Of a stretch of 64,000 bases of DNA, positions 16,709 to 25,780 are shown piece after piece. The stretch is from Gracilibacillus lacisalsi DSM 19029 (lineage in GTDB: Bacteria > Bacillota > Bacilli > Bacillales > Amphibacillaceae): assembly GCF_000377765.1 (NCBI RefSeq), contig NZ_KB898667.1, positions 1 to 64,000 of the forward strand. The letters are read 5' to 3'. Under the pieces are notes generated by a model, which was not told the origin of the DNA, did no database searches, and saw nothing but the letters and a program-made list of their open reading frames with translations. A program made the translations under genes and the position numbers. Positions within the stretch are counted from its first letter, which is position 1; each line of letters opens with the position of its first letter.

Positions 16709-18331
16709 ATGAAAAGAAATTGGTTCGTCACTGTTTTATTTAGTTTCATTATGTGTGCTACTCTCTTGGGATGTAATCAAAATGAGGGTGAAAGCACTGC
16801 AAATGAAAAGTTATCAGTTGTCACATCGTTTTATCCAATGTATGAATTTACGCAACAAGTAGCAGGGGATCGAGCGGATGTATCACTGATGGTCTCTGCC
16901 GGAGAAGATGCACACCATTATGAACCAAGCGCACAAGATGTAGCAGGTGTTAATGAAGCAGAAGTATTGGTTTATAGCAGTGAAGAAATGGAACATTGGG
17001 TAGAGAGTTTATTAAATACAGTAGAGAACGATGATCTTGTAATAGTTCGTACAGCAGATGGTGTTGACCTAGTTAATACTGAAGGTTCAGATCATGACCA
17101 TGATCATGAGGACGAGGAAAATCAAGAAGCTATTGGAAATATAAACATTCAAGGAGTTGCTGATCATTATCACACTGGTGACATGATCGGATTAACAGCG
17201 GAATTAGATGAAGATGTAGAATATGATCACTGGCACTGGTATACAAGGGAAAGTGCTGATGAGGAATGGGCAACTGTTCCGGATCAAGGAGGACCTGAAT
17301 TCGAATATGAAGCCTCAGGAGAAAGTTTCGAACTTCGAGCGGTACTTTTCGATGGCGAACATAATGAATATGCAGCATCAGAACCAGTAGAAATTGTCAT
17401 TGATGATCATGATGGTGACGATCATGATCATAGCGAAGAAGAACACGATCATAATCATGGTGAAGAAGGCGGGCATGATCACGAACATGGCCAAGACGAG
17501 GAATCTGGTCAGGATAATGAAAATGGAACTGGTACCATTGAAATCGCCGGCTTGGCGGATCACTATCACACAGGAGATGTAGTTACACTTGTTGCTCAGC
17601 TCGATGAAAATATAGAGTATGATCATTGGCACTGGTTTACACGTGAAAGTGAAGATGAGCAATGGGAAGTTGTATCTGGTCAGCAAACCGATCACTTTGA
17701 ATATGAAACCACTGGAGAAAGCTTCGAAGTTAAAGCGGTACTTTATGACAACGATCATAATACGTATGCGGAATCTGAGCCAGTGTCCATTATCATCGAT
17801 GATCATGAATCACACGATCCACATATTTGGTTAGATCCGGTATTAGCACAAGAACAAGTGAATGTTATTCGTGATGCACTAATTGAAGCAGATCCAGACG
17901 GAAAAGAAATTTATGAAGAAAATGCGGAAGCCTTTAACGAAGAGCTTCAAGCATTAGATGAAGAATATCAAGCAAAACTTGGAGATGCAGAGAATCGTGC
18001 TTTTGTAGTGCAACACCAAGCATTTGGATACCTTGCAAACCGATATAATTTAGAGCAAATCGCTATTGGCGGTTTATCTACAGAAGTAGAACCAAGTCCA
18101 TCGCGTATTGCTGAGATTGCAAACCTAGTGGAAGAGCATGATGTTCCAGTTATTTATTATCAACAGGGCGCTAATTCAGCAATAGCAGAAACGGTCGCTA
18201 CTGAAACAGGAACAGAGACAGCAGCTATGTATGATTTAGAAGTATTGTCTGAAGAATTACAAGCAGAGGATCTAGGATACGTCGATGCGATGCGTCAGAA
18301 CTTGGAAGCTTTACAGTTAAGTGTTCAATAA
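16709..18331 (+). CDS. znuA: Zinc ABC transporter substrate-binding lipoprotein with two inserted His-rich domains
   Basis: 540 aa, far longer than the usual roughly 310. A lipobox LLGC gives Cys22. The N-lobe (about 35-125) has the first zinc ligand region AHHYEPS (His69/70). The C-lobe (about 368-540) has DPHIW (His372) and QHQAFGYLA (His436). Between them, where ZnuA normally has a His-rich loop, lie two copies of the DHYHTGD ... DHWHW domain (about 144-234 and 276-366) separated by a linker full of HDHNH/HDHEH. Family role: capture of Zn2+ for the ZnuBC importer. The inserts are also present singly in the neighbouring ZinT-like protein, so they probably serve zinc capture (inference). Confidence 0.93.
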   Translation: MKRNWFVTVLFSFIMCATLLGCNQNEGESTANEKLSVVTSFYPMYEFTQQVAGDRADVSLMVSAGEDAHHYEPSAQDVAGVNEAEVLVYSSEEMEHWVESLLNTVENDDLVIVRTADGVDLVNTEGSDHDHDHEDEENQEAIGNINIQGVADHYHTGDMIGLTAELDEDVEYDHWHWYTRESADEEWATVPDQGGPEFEYEASGESFELRAVLFDGEHNEYAASEPVEIVIDDHDGDDHDHSEEEHDHNHGEEGGHDHEHGQDEESGQDNENGTGTIEIAGLADHYHTGDVVTLVAQLDENIEYDHWHWFTRESEDEQWEVVSGQQTDHFEYETTGESFEVKAVLYDNDHNTYAESEPVSIIIDDHESHDPHIWLDPVLAQEQVNVIRDALIEADPDGKEIYEENAEAFNEELQALDEEYQAKLGDAENRAFVVQHQAFGYLANRYNLEQIAIGGLSTEVEPSPSRIAEIANLVEEHDVPVIYYQQGANSAIAETVATETGTETAAMYDLEVLSEELQAEDLGYVDAMRQNLEALQLSVQ

Positions 18332-18383
18332 CAGGATTTTTAAATCATAAGTCGAAAGAATATCATAAAAGAAAGGTCGCTTA

Positions 18384-19094
18384 ATGGTGCATTATATTGA
18401 AGTGAAAAACCTTGCCTTTCAGTACGAAGAAGAACCAGTGTTAGAAAATATTTCATTTGAAGTAGATGCAGAAGATTTTGTAATGCTGACAGGAGAAAAT
18501 GGTGCAGCAAAAACGACACTATTACGTAATATTTTGGGGTTACTTAAGCCATCGAAAGGTAGTGTCCGAATCGCTTCCCAAAATCACTTTGGTGAGAAGT
18601 TAGTTGTCGGATATGTTTCCCAGCAAGTTGCATCCTTTAACGCTGGCTTTCCAAGCACTGTACTGGAGCTTGTGCAATCTGGGCGCTATCAGAGAGGTAA
18701 ATGGTTTAAACGTTTAGATAAAGAAGACAAGATGCATGTCCAACGGTCACTTGAATCAGTGGGAATGTGGGACATGCGGCATAAGAAAATCGGAGAACTA
18801 TCTGGTGGACAAAAACAGCGAATTTCTCTCGCTCGTGTATTTGCAACAGATCCTGATTTGTTCGTACTAGATGAACCTACTACAGGTATGGATGGGAATG
18901 CTCGAAAAGAATTCTATAAGTTACTCAAACACAATTGTAAAGAACATGGTAAAGGTATTTTGATGGTTACCCACGATCATGAAGAAATTCGCCACTATGC
19001 TGATAAACATATTGAGCTAGTGAGGAAGGAGGACTCACCGTGGAGATGTTTTTCCATGGATTCATGCAAAGAGCTTTCCAAGCCTCACTCTTAA
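18384..19094 (+). CDS. znuC: Zinc ABC transporter ATP-binding protein
   Basis: 236 aa ABC ATPase. Walker A reads GENGAAKTT, with Ala where most ABC proteins have Gly before the Lys; I recall this variant from other Gram-positive AdcC/ZnuC proteins. The signature LSGGQKQR, Walker B LFVLDEP and the switch His in VTHDH are intact. It starts 50 nt after znuA and its 3' end overlaps the permease gene by 55 nt, so translation of the two is probably coupled. It powers zinc import together with ZnuB. Confidence 0.93.
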   Translation: MVHYIEVKNLAFQYEEEPVLENISFEVDAEDFVMLTGENGAAKTTLLRNILGLLKPSKGSVRIASQNHFGEKLVVGYVSQQVASFNAGFPSTVLELVQSGRYQRGKWFKRLDKEDKMHVQRSLESVGMWDMRHKKIGELSGGQKQRISLARVFATDPDLFVLDEPTTGMDGNARKEFYKLLKHNCKEHGKGILMVTHDHEEIRHYADKHIELVRKEDSPWRCFSMDSCKELSKPHS

Positions 19095-19882
19095 TATCAT
19101 TAATTGCACCAGTTTTAGGCTTGTTTTTAATTTTACGTAGACAATCTCTAATGGCAGACACGTTATCCCATGTCTCCTTAGCAGGTGTAGCACTGGGCTT
19201 GTTAATTGGTGTTAATCCAACATGGACCAATATGTTAGTGGTAGCGGTGATTGCGATATTACTGGAATATTTGCGTGCGGTGTACCGCACCTATTCGGAA
19301 ATTTCTATTGCGATTTTGATGTCAGCCGGAATGGCTCTAGTATTAGTCCTAATGGGATTAAGTGATGGCGGGGCAACTTTAAGTATCAACCAATTTTTAT
19401 TTGGTTCAATTGTTACCATTAGTGAACAGCAAGTATGGATGTTATTAATGCTTACCATTATTATTAGTCTACTATATTTAGTTTTTCGCAAGCCTATGTA
19501 TATTTTGACATTTGATGAAGAAACAGCCTTCACCGCTGGGCTGCCTATCAACACGATGTCTGTTTTGTTTAATGTATTAACAGGAATAACAATTGCTGTG
19601 ATTATGCCTATCGTTGGGGCTTTGTTGGTTTCAGCCATCATCGTTTTACCCGCTGCTATCTCGATGCGTTTAAGTAAAAGTTTTAATGGTGTTATTTTAA
19701 TCGGAATAGTTATTGCATTAATTGGGATGTTAAGTGGCTTAGTCGCTTCTTATGAAGTAGGTACTCCCCCGGGAGCTACGATTACATTAATATTAATTGT
19801 AGTTTTTGCTATCACAGCATTTATCAAGAATGTATTTCGTTACAATAAATTCGAAAGATTTTTTAAGAAAAGTAATATATGA
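19040..19882 (+). CDS. znuB: Zinc ABC transporter permease
   Basis: 280 aa ABC-3 family permease with about eight membrane segments, including DTLSHVSLAGVALG and the conserved LPAAISMRLSKS region that contacts the ATPase. I chose GTG 19040, 7 nt after AAGGAGG (19026-19032); this places the start inside the end of znuC. The strong terminator just downstream ends the zinc transcript. Confidence 0.93.
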   Translation: MEMFFHGFMQRAFQASLLISLIAPVLGLFLILRRQSLMADTLSHVSLAGVALGLLIGVNPTWTNMLVVAVIAILLEYLRAVYRTYSEISIAILMSAGMALVLVLMGLSDGGATLSINQFLFGSIVTISEQQVWMLLMLTIIISLLYLVFRKPMYILTFDEETAFTAGLPINTMSVLFNVLTGITIAVIMPIVGALLVSAIIVLPAAISMRLSKSFNGVILIGIVIALIGMLSGLVASYEVGTPPGATITLILIVVFAITAFIKNVFRYNKFERFFKKSNI

Positions 19883-19888
19883 GAATAG

Positions 19889-19929
19889 AAAAGAAGTCGC
19901 GACGCTAGAAAAGGTTGCGACTTCTTTTG
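19889..19929 (+). terminator. Intrinsic terminator of the zinc operon
   Basis: AAAAGAAGTCGC (19889-19900) pairs with GCGACTTCTTTT (19917-19928), ending in a T-run. Confidence 0.88.
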
Positions 19930-20094
19930 ACTTCTGTTCATGACTAAACACAACATTTCCCAAAGTAGATGTCTCAGTTAAACCGACTTTTCTGGTTTAT
20001 AGCTCTGCGCTTTGCTAAGAACATTAAAGTGATAAAGACCTAGGATTTTCTATTCCAATTTATGTTAAAATAAAAGAAAAAAGGTGGAATACAA

Positions 20095-20655
20095 ATGAAT
20101 CTAAAGTTGATCGACGAAATCAACATCTTGGTTGATCGAAAGTTAGTTATATGGTTGAATGTATGGGCTATGGTGATGTTCTTCGTGTTGTTAGTTGGTG
20201 GTTTATTCTTGTCTTCAGAAGGGTCTGTCCCTATTACTGCATTAGGTTTATTTAGCTTCTTCATCACTTTAGTGCTTACCTTCTTCTTGCATGAATGGAT
20301 TCATGGCATCTTTTTTAAAGTGTTTGCTCCTGGGTCCAAGGTGCAATATGGATTCAAGAGTGGTATGCTCTATGCAGCTAATCCGGGCACGAAATACAAC
20401 AAACAACAATTCACTTGGATTGTGATCATGCCTTTTGTTATTATCACCTTATTAGTCTTTTTGTCGTTTATTTTTCCCATTAATCGAGTGGCACTCTATT
20501 TACTGTTTGCAATACATACATCTGGTTGTGTTGGCGACTTTTATTATTGCTATAAGTTATGGCGAAACAAAAATCGCCCGATTCTGATCGAAGATACTGC
20601 AGAAGGTATTAAAATATTCGAGGAAATAAAAGCGAACAATACTATAGAAAGATAA
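20095..20655 (+). CDS. DUF3267-family membrane protein, putative zinc metalloprotease
   Basis: 186 aa with about four hydrophobic segments. The first pair is at about 20-65, and the second encloses HEWIHG (about residue 68), an HExxH zinc-protease motif at the membrane face. The downstream GSKVQYGFKSGMLYAANPG matches the DUF3267 pattern. No substrate is known for the family. AAAAAGGTGG precedes ATG 20095. It stands between the zinc operon terminator and pbuG; no Zur box is visible, so a link with zinc supply is only suggested by position. Confidence 0.75.
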   Translation: MNLKLIDEINILVDRKLVIWLNVWAMVMFFVLLVGGLFLSSEGSVPITALGLFSFFITLVLTFFLHEWIHGIFFKVFAPGSKVQYGFKSGMLYAANPGTKYNKQQFTWIVIMPFVIITLLVFLSFIFPINRVALYLLFAIHTSGCVGDFYYCYKLWRNKNRPILIEDTAEGIKIFEEIKANNTIER

Positions 20656-20675
20656 AAGAATATTCGGATTTAGTC

Positions 20676-20704
20676 TTGACTAAATCAAAGCTGCCTAGTA
20701 ATAT
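20676..20704 (+). promoter_or_regulatory. Sigma-A-type promoter for pbuG
   Basis: TTGACT (20676-20681) and TAATAT (20699-20704) are separated by 17 nt. The -35 box lies inside the small palindrome GATTTAGTCTTGACTAAATC. Confidence 0.65.
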
Positions 20705-20744
20705 AGTAATATATTAATGCAAACTTCATATCAACCATAATCAT

Positions 20745-20815
20745 TCGTCGTATAATGTTGGGAATATGGCCCAAGAGTTTCTACCAGAGCACCGTAAATT
20801 GCTCTGACTACGAGG
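20745..20815 (+). promoter_or_regulatory. Guanine riboswitch aptamer of pbuG
   Basis: P1 pairs TCGTCGTA with TACGAGGA (one mismatch), P2 is TTGGG/CCCAA-like, P3 is CAGAGCA/TGCTCTG, with the conserved GTTTCTACC and CCGTAAA loops. The specificity base in CTGACTACG is C, so guanine class. An intrinsic terminator follows before pbuG. Confidence 0.93.
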
Positions 20816-20861
20816 AGGATGTAGGATATAGTTTAATAACCATATGACTACACCGAATTGT

Positions 20862-20901
20862 AAAAAACACTCTTGGAATTTTTTCTAAGAGTGTTTTTTC
20901 T
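20862..20901 (+). terminator. Riboswitch-controlled terminator before pbuG
   Basis: AAAAAACACTCTT (20862-20874) pairs with AAGAGTGTTTTTT (20887-20899), ending in a T-run. Confidence 0.9.
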
Positions 20902-20932
20902 TTCGGTCGGAAACAAAAGGAGGAAAGGTAAA

Positions 20933-22234
20933 GTGAGAAAGTATTTTGAATTTGATCAATTGGGAACAAATTATCGTACGGAAACAGTAGCGGGTATTAC
21001 TACCTTTTTAGCTATGGCCTATATTTTATTTGTTAACCCGGATATGTTAGCTGCAGAAGGAACTGGGATGGATAGAGATGCGGTATTTGTTGCTACAGCA
21101 CTAGCGGCAGCTATTGGTACACTGATTATGGGTGTGTTTGCTAGATATCCAATCGCGCTCGCACCGGGTATGGGATTAAACGCATTTTTTACGTATACAG
21201 TTGTTTTGGGGCATGGAATTCCATGGGAAACAGCTTTAGCAGGTGTGTTAGTATCAGGTATTATCTTTATTATTTTGACGCTTACTGGTATTCGTGAAAA
21301 AGTCATTAATGCAATTCCACCAGTTTTAAAGATGGCAGTAGGTGCCGGTATTGGTTTGTTTATTGCATTTATTGGTTTTCAAAACTCTGGAATTATCATT
21401 GCCGACCCATCAACAATGGTGGCCTTAGGTGACCTAACTGCAGGTCCGACGTTGTTAGCTGTTTTTGGTGTTTTCGTCACGGTTATATTGCTTGCTTTAG
21501 GACTAAAAGGTGGCGTATTTTACGGGATGATCATCACAGCCATTGTGGGTATGATCTTTAGTCAGGTACCAACTCCCGAGGGAATTGTTGCTCCTATTCC
21601 TAGTATGGCTCCGACATTTGGCGCAGCTTTTGCTCATTTAGGGGAAGTATTTACTTTAGAAATGTTAGTGGTTATTTTAACTTTCTTATTCGTAGACTTT
21701 TTTGATACTGCAGGTACGTTAGTTGCCGTTGCTTCCAAAGCAGGTTTACTAAAAGATAATAAACTACCTAGAGCAGGAAAAGCACTATTCTCAGATTCAG
21801 CGGCTACTGTAGTGGGTGCGACATTAGGGACATCAACTACTACTTCTTATGTAGAATCTGCAACAGGTGTTGGTGCAGGTGGACGTTCCGGATTCGCGTC
21901 AGTTATAACAGCAGTATTGTTTATCTTAGCGTTATTCTTTTCACCATTACTAGGAGTAGTTACTTCATCGGTGACAGCACCAGCCTTAATTATTGTAGGG
22001 GTATTGATGGCATCTTCCTTGAAGGACATTCCATGGGATGATTTTGTTGTAGCTGTACCGGCGTTTTTAACGGTAGTAACCATGCCGTTAGCATACAGTA
22101 TTGCGACAGGTATTGCAGTAGGTTTTATTTTCTACCCGATTACAATGGTTGCAAAAGGTAAAGCAAAAGAAATCAACCCGATCATGTGGTTCTTATTCGT
22201 TATCTTCATCTTGTATTTAGCATTCTTACACTAA
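20933..22234 (+). CDS. pbuG: Hypoxanthine/guanine permease (AzgA-like, NCS2 superfamily)
   Basis: 433 aa with about 12 to 14 membrane segments. Family marks are TVAGITTFLAMAYILFVNP near the start, APGMGLNAFFTY, FVDFFDTAGTLVAVA and GTSTTTSYVESATGVGAGGRSG, the substrate-binding segments of AzgA-type permeases. I chose GTG 20933 because AAAGGAGG precedes it; the same frame is open back to 20873 through the terminator hairpin, which is not coding. It imports hypoxanthine and guanine by proton symport. Control by its guanine riboswitch fits, and the guaA-pbuG order matches B. subtilis apart from the inserted zinc block. Confidence 0.94.
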   Translation: MRKYFEFDQLGTNYRTETVAGITTFLAMAYILFVNPDMLAAEGTGMDRDAVFVATALAAAIGTLIMGVFARYPIALAPGMGLNAFFTYTVVLGHGIPWETALAGVLVSGIIFIILTLTGIREKVINAIPPVLKMAVGAGIGLFIAFIGFQNSGIIIADPSTMVALGDLTAGPTLLAVFGVFVTVILLALGLKGGVFYGMIITAIVGMIFSQVPTPEGIVAPIPSMAPTFGAAFAHLGEVFTLEMLVVILTFLFVDFFDTAGTLVAVASKAGLLKDNKLPRAGKALFSDSAATVVGATLGTSTTTSYVESATGVGAGGRSGFASVITAVLFILALFFSPLLGVVTSSVTAPALIIVGVLMASSLKDIPWDDFVVAVPAFLTVVTMPLAYSIATGIAVGFIFYPITMVAKGKAKEINPIMWFLFVIFILYLAFLH

Positions 22235-22242
22235 TAGCGTGG

Positions 22243-22273
22243 AAGGCTTTGGCAGAACGCCAAAGCCTTTTAT
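22243..22273 (+). terminator. Intrinsic terminator of pbuG
   Basis: AAGGCTTTGG (22243-22252) pairs with CCAAAGCCTT (22260-22269), followed by TTATTT. Confidence 0.85.
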
Positions 22274-22301
22274 TTATAGGAAACTATAAAATATGAGAAT
22301 T

Positions 22302-22370
22302 TGTCTAGCTCCGAGCACCCTAAACTTATCACCGTTACACTATTAGCAAGATGCCTCCACTTCATTTTTT
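22302..22370 (+). repeat. Dispersed repeat beginning TGTCTAGCTCC, copy 2
   Basis: TGTCTAGCTCCGAGCACC (22302-22319) matches the start of the element at 2923. The rest has drifted (ACCGTTACAC, GCAAGATGCC), and the GGGCGCTT end is not kept. It sits at the left edge of the pentose block. Confidence 0.55.
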
Positions 22371-22414
22371 CCTATATAAATCAGGTTTCTATTTGAGTTC
22401 AGCTATTTAAAAAT

Positions 22415-22434
22415 AGTTTTGATTATATAAAACT
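22415..22434 (+). promoter_or_regulatory. Possible IclR operator upstream of its own gene
   Basis: AGTTTTGATTATATAAAACT (22415-22434) is a partial palindrome with GTTTT and ATAAAAC halves like the perfect sites at 23287 and 27854. It lies about 50 nt ahead of the regulator gene, allowing autoregulation. Confidence 0.4.
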
Positions 22435-22484
22435 AGTGTGATATACTTTTACCAAAGTTAAAGTATGAAAGAGGTTACACATAT

Positions 22485-23249
22485 ATGCCGATTATCCAGT
22501 CAGTCGATAGAGCATTAAAAATTCTTGATTTATTCAATGAACATAACAGTGAAATGAAGATTACAGAAATTAGCAAGAAATTAGAGTTAAACAAAAGCAC
22601 AACGCACTCATTATTAAAAACATTAAAAGAACATGACTATATTAAACAGGATGCCGATAGCGGAAAATACAGTTTAGGATTAAAATTGTTAGAACGAGGT
22701 CAATTTATGCTAAATAGTTTGGATATAAGGGAAATTGCCCGGAAATATCTGATTGATTTATCCGTCACAACTGGTCAGACAACCCATTTAGTGATACTAG
22801 AAGGTATGTATGGTGTCTACATTGATAAGGTCGAGGGTGAGTCAGCAGTTGTTTATTCTCGAATAGGAAAGCGGGTTCCCATTCATAGCAGTGCTGTCGG
22901 AAAATCACTAATGGCATTTAGACAACCAAAGGACATAGAAGAACTACTTCAACATTATGACTTTTTTGCTCAAACAACCAATACTATTACAGATAAACAA
23001 GTATTTATTGACGAACTAGCAGAAGTTAGAAAACAAGGTTATGCGATAGATAATGAGGAAAATGAACCTGGTATATTCTGTATTGCGGTTCCCGTATTTA
23101 ATCACACCAATCATGTGGTGGCAGCTATTAGTATTTCTACAACAAAACAAACGATAACATCCGCCTTAGAACAAAAAATTATAGATACACTGAAACAAAC
23201 ATGTTCCGAAATTTCCCAAGCGTTAGGTAATAAAGAAATTTATCTGTAA
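22485..23249 (+). CDS. IclR-family transcriptional regulator of the pentose locus
   Basis: 254 aa. A winged helix-turn-helix (about residues 5-65, SVDRALKILDLFNEH ... LNKSTTHSLLKTL) is joined to an IclR effector domain (about 75-250) with the GKRVPIHSSAVGKSLMA segment and EENEPGIFCIAVPVF near the ligand pocket. IclR proteins respond to small organic acids, often keto-deoxy sugar acids. The gene heads the pentonate catabolic genes, and the same 17-bp palindrome recurs before the FAH gene and in the transporter/dehydratase divergent region. It is most likely their repressor (inference). Confidence 0.88.
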   Translation: MPIIQSVDRALKILDLFNEHNSEMKITEISKKLELNKSTTHSLLKTLKEHDYIKQDADSGKYSLGLKLLERGQFMLNSLDIREIARKYLIDLSVTTGQTTHLVILEGMYGVYIDKVEGESAVVYSRIGKRVPIHSSAVGKSLMAFRQPKDIEELLQHYDFFAQTTNTITDKQVFIDELAEVRKQGYAIDNEENEPGIFCIAVPVFNHTNHVVAAISISTTKQTITSALEQKIIDTLKQTCSEISQALGNKEIYL

Positions 23250-23286
23250 AAGGATAAATTTTTTAATAATTATAATAAAGAACTAT

Positions 23287-23303
23287 GTTTTATAATATAA
23301 AAC
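23287..23303 (+). promoter_or_regulatory. Palindromic operator ahead of the FAH-family gene
   Basis: GTTTTATAATATAAAAC is a perfect 8+1+8 inverted repeat. It contains a TATAAT-like -10 box, so a bound repressor would occlude the promoter. It shares its halves with the site at 27854-27870. Confidence 0.65.
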
Positions 23304-23357
23304 TAAAAGGAGGGAATAACGGCTTTCTTTTTATTAAATAAATAGGAGGAATGTTAA

Positions 23358-24257
23358 ATGAAAGTAATCAGATTTAAAAAAGATTCAGGTGTAAATCAAT
23401 TAGCAGTGGTTCATGATGATAATCAAATCTATGAGTTATCGGCAGAGTCATTCCAAGATTTAATGCGTGTAGCAGAGAAAGCAAACAAGAGTTGCAGTCA
23501 GGTTATCGAAGAGGAAATAATCAATAAACAGCCTATTTCGCAAGACTTAGCAGAGTTAAAGTTATTAGTCCCTGTTGTGTCAGATGAAGTATGGGCTGCT
23601 GGTGTCACGTATTTAAAAAGTAAAGAAGCAAGAAACAGAGAAGCAAAAGTAGAAAAAGATTCTTTCTATGATAAGGTATACGATGCTCCAAGACCCGAAA
23701 TTTTCTTAAAATCTACTGCTAGAAGATTAATAGGACCTAATGAACCGGTTGGAATTAGAACAGATTCTAATTGGCAAATACCAGAGCCTGAATTAGCTCT
23801 AGTAGTGAAGGCTGACGGGGAAATTGTAGGTTATACAATTGGTAATGATATGAGTAGCCGTGATATTGAAGGAGAAAACCCACTCTATTTACCACAGGCC
23901 AAAATGTGGAAACATTCTTGTTCGATTGGTCCGGCAATTTTGTTAGCGGATACAGTAGAAGATCCTTATAATTTAGCAATTGAATGTCGGATTAAACGTG
24001 AAGGTGAGTTAGTGTCAAAAGGATCTGCTAATACATCTATGTTGAAAAGATCTTATAACGAATTAGTGTCTTACTTAATCAAAGATAATGATATTCTAGA
24101 TGGAACAACATTACTGACTGGAACTTGTATCATTCCAGATGACAGCTTCACATTACAGGAAGATGATGTGATTGAAATAGAAATCGGATCAATTGGTGTA
24201 TTGAAAAATCCAGTTAAACTAACTAGTAATATTAATAAAAGGGAGAGTCTGATATGA
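23358..24257 (+). CDS. FAH-family hydrolyase, probable 2-keto-3-deoxy-pentonate dehydratase
   Basis: 299 aa fumarylacetoacetate hydrolase fold. The metal-site region is visible as [22 protein letters not shown] (acidic ligands) and [26 protein letters not shown]-family XylX/KdaD enzymes remove water from 2-keto-3-deoxy-xylonate or -arabinonate to give 2-oxoglutarate semialdehyde. That assignment rests on the neighbours: the next gene (overlapping by 4 nt) is a semialdehyde dehydrogenase and the convergent gene is a xylonate-type dehydratase. AGGAGG lies upstream of ATG 23358. Other FAH activities cannot be excluded from sequence alone. Confidence 0.8.
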   Translation: MKVIRFKKDSGVNQLAVVHDDNQIYELSAESFQDLMRVAEKANKSCSQVIEEEIINKQPISQDLAELKLLVPVVSDEVWAAGVTYLKSKEARNREAKVEKDSFYDKVYDAPRPEIFLKSTARRLIGPNEPVGIRTDSNWQIPEPELALVVKADGEIVGYTIGNDMSSRDIEGENPLYLPQAKMWKHSCSIGPAILLADTVEDPYNLAIECRIKREGELVSKGSANTSMLKRSYNELVSYLIKDNDILDGTTLLTGTCIIPDDSFTLQEDDVIEIEIGSIGVLKNPVKLTSNINKRESLI

Positions 24258-25708
24258 GTGGAAAAGCATTCTTGAATTACATTGGTGGAGAATGGAAAGA
24301 AACAGTGTCAGGTGAAGTGTTGGAAAGCTACAATCCAGCAAATAAGAATGAAGTAGTTGGCAGTGTGCAAAGCTCAACAAGATCAGAAGTAGATGAGGCA
24401 GTAGCACAAGCAAAGAAGGCACAAAAATCATGGAGAAAATTAGCTGGAGCTGAAAGAGGTAATTATCTCTACAAAGCAGCAGCAATTTTAGAAGAAAATT
24501 TAGAAGAGATTGCTACAACGATGACGAAAGAAATGGGGAAATCCTTGCCTGAAGCAAAAGGTGAAACGACCCGAGGTATTCAAATTCTAAAGTATTATGC
24601 CGGTGAAGGGATGCGTTCTGATGGAGATCTCATTCCCTCAACAGATGCCAGTGCCTTAATGTTTAGCAAAAGAGTTCCAATCGGGGTTGTTGGTGTTATT
24701 ACACCATGGAATTTCCCAGTAGCAATCCCAATATGGAAGATGGCACCTGCTTTAATTTATGGGAACACGGTTGTCTTAAAGCCTGCAACAGAAGGAGCGG
24801 TGACTGCTGCTAAGGTAATGAAGTGCTTCGAAAAAGCAGGTTTTCCTGCAGGAGTTGTTAATTTTGTTACAGGAAGCGGATCAGTTATTGGTCAAGGGTT
24901 AGCGGAGAATCCAGATGTTAATGCCGTTACATTTACCGGTTCCAACAATGTGGGGAAAAATATTGGGAAAGTTGTAGCAGCACGCGGTGGTAAATATCAA
25001 TTAGAAATGGGTGGTAAAAACCCAATCATCATCGCAGAAGATGCTGATATTGAAGCAGCCGTAGACGCAACACTTAGTGGCGGACTAAAATCTACCGGCC
25101 AAAAGTGTACTTGCAGCAGTCGTGTTATTGTACAATCTAGTATCTATGATCAGTTCAAAGAACGTTTGATTGAAAAAGCAAAGGAAATTACAGTAGGCGA
25201 CGGAATGGATGCATCAACTTGGATGGGACCATGTGCAAGTGAAGGGCAGTTTAATACGGTGAAGCATTATATTGCTAAAGGGCAGGAAGAAGGAGCGACA
25301 TTGGTACTAGGTGGTAATCAGATAACAGAAGGTAATTTAAAAGACGGTTACTATATTGAACCGACTATCTTTGATGAGGTTACCACTAATATGACAATTG
25401 CTCAAGAAGAAATCTTTGGACCTGTATTGGCTTTAATGAAAGTAGATACAGTGGAAGAAGCAATTGAATTGGCTAATGATGTAGAATATGGACTAAGTGC
25501 TTCGATCTTTTCTAAAAATATTGACCATATTTTATCCTTTATCGATGATATTGAAGCAGGGTTAGTTCGGATTAATTCCGAAACAGCAGGTGTAGAATTA
25601 CAAGCACCTTTTGGAGGAATGAAAGCATCTAGTTCCTATTCCAGAGAACAGGGACAAGCGGCCAAAGAATTTTTTACAACAACAAAGACGGTTTTTCTTA
25701 AAGGATAA
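24254..25708 (+). CDS. Aldehyde dehydrogenase, probable 2-oxoglutarate semialdehyde dehydrogenase
   Basis: 484 aa NAD(P)-dependent aldehyde dehydrogenase. Key segments are [19 protein letters not shown] (cofactor binding), [11 protein letters not shown], the general base in [11 protein letters not shown] and the nucleophile in GQKCTCSSR. Length and motifs match the KGSADH/YcbD group that oxidises 2,5-dioxopentanoate to 2-oxoglutarate. It overlaps the FAH gene (ATGA), so the two catalyse consecutive steps. A succinate-semialdehyde dehydrogenase role is the main alternative by sequence, disfavoured by context. Confidence 0.85.
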   Translation: MSGKAFLNYIGGEWKETVSGEVLESYNPANKNEVVGSVQSSTRSEVDEAVAQAKKAQKSWRKLAGAERGNYLYKAAAILEENLEEIATTMTKEMGKSLPEAKGETTRGIQILKYYAGEGMRSDGDLIPSTDASALMFSKRVPIGVVGVITPWNFPVAIPIWKMAPALIYGNTVVLKPATEGAVTAAKVMKCFEKAGFPAGVVNFVTGSGSVIGQGLAENPDVNAVTFTGSNNVGKNIGKVVAARGGKYQLEMGGKNPIIIAEDADIEAAVDATLSGGLKSTGQKCTCSSRVIVQSSIYDQFKERLIEKAKEITVGDGMDASTWMGPCASEGQFNTVKHYIAKGQEEGATLVLGGNQITEGNLKDGYYIEPTIFDEVTTNMTIAQEEIFGPVLALMKVDTVEEAIELANDVEYGLSASIFSKNIDHILSFIDDIEAGLVRINSETAGVELQAPFGGMKASSSYSREQGQAAKEFFTTTKTVFLKG

Positions 25709-25715
25709 TCATATA

Positions 25716-25765
25716 AAAAAGCAGAAACTCATGTACTATCATGTAACATGGGTTTCTGCTTTTTA
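25716..25765. terminator. Bidirectional terminator between convergent pentonate genes
   Basis: AAAAAGCAGAAACTCATGT (25716-25734) pairs with ACATGGGTTTCTGCTTTTT (about 25746-25764), with A and T runs outside the stem that serve both strands. Confidence 0.88.
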
Positions 25766-25780
25766 TTTCTTATTACTAAC

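Noticed and set aside
17378-17834. Ile/Met-rich frames opposite or out of frame in znuA
   Set aside because: They come from the GAT/CAT-rich DNA coding for the His/Asp linker; they overlap a clear gene in the correct frame.
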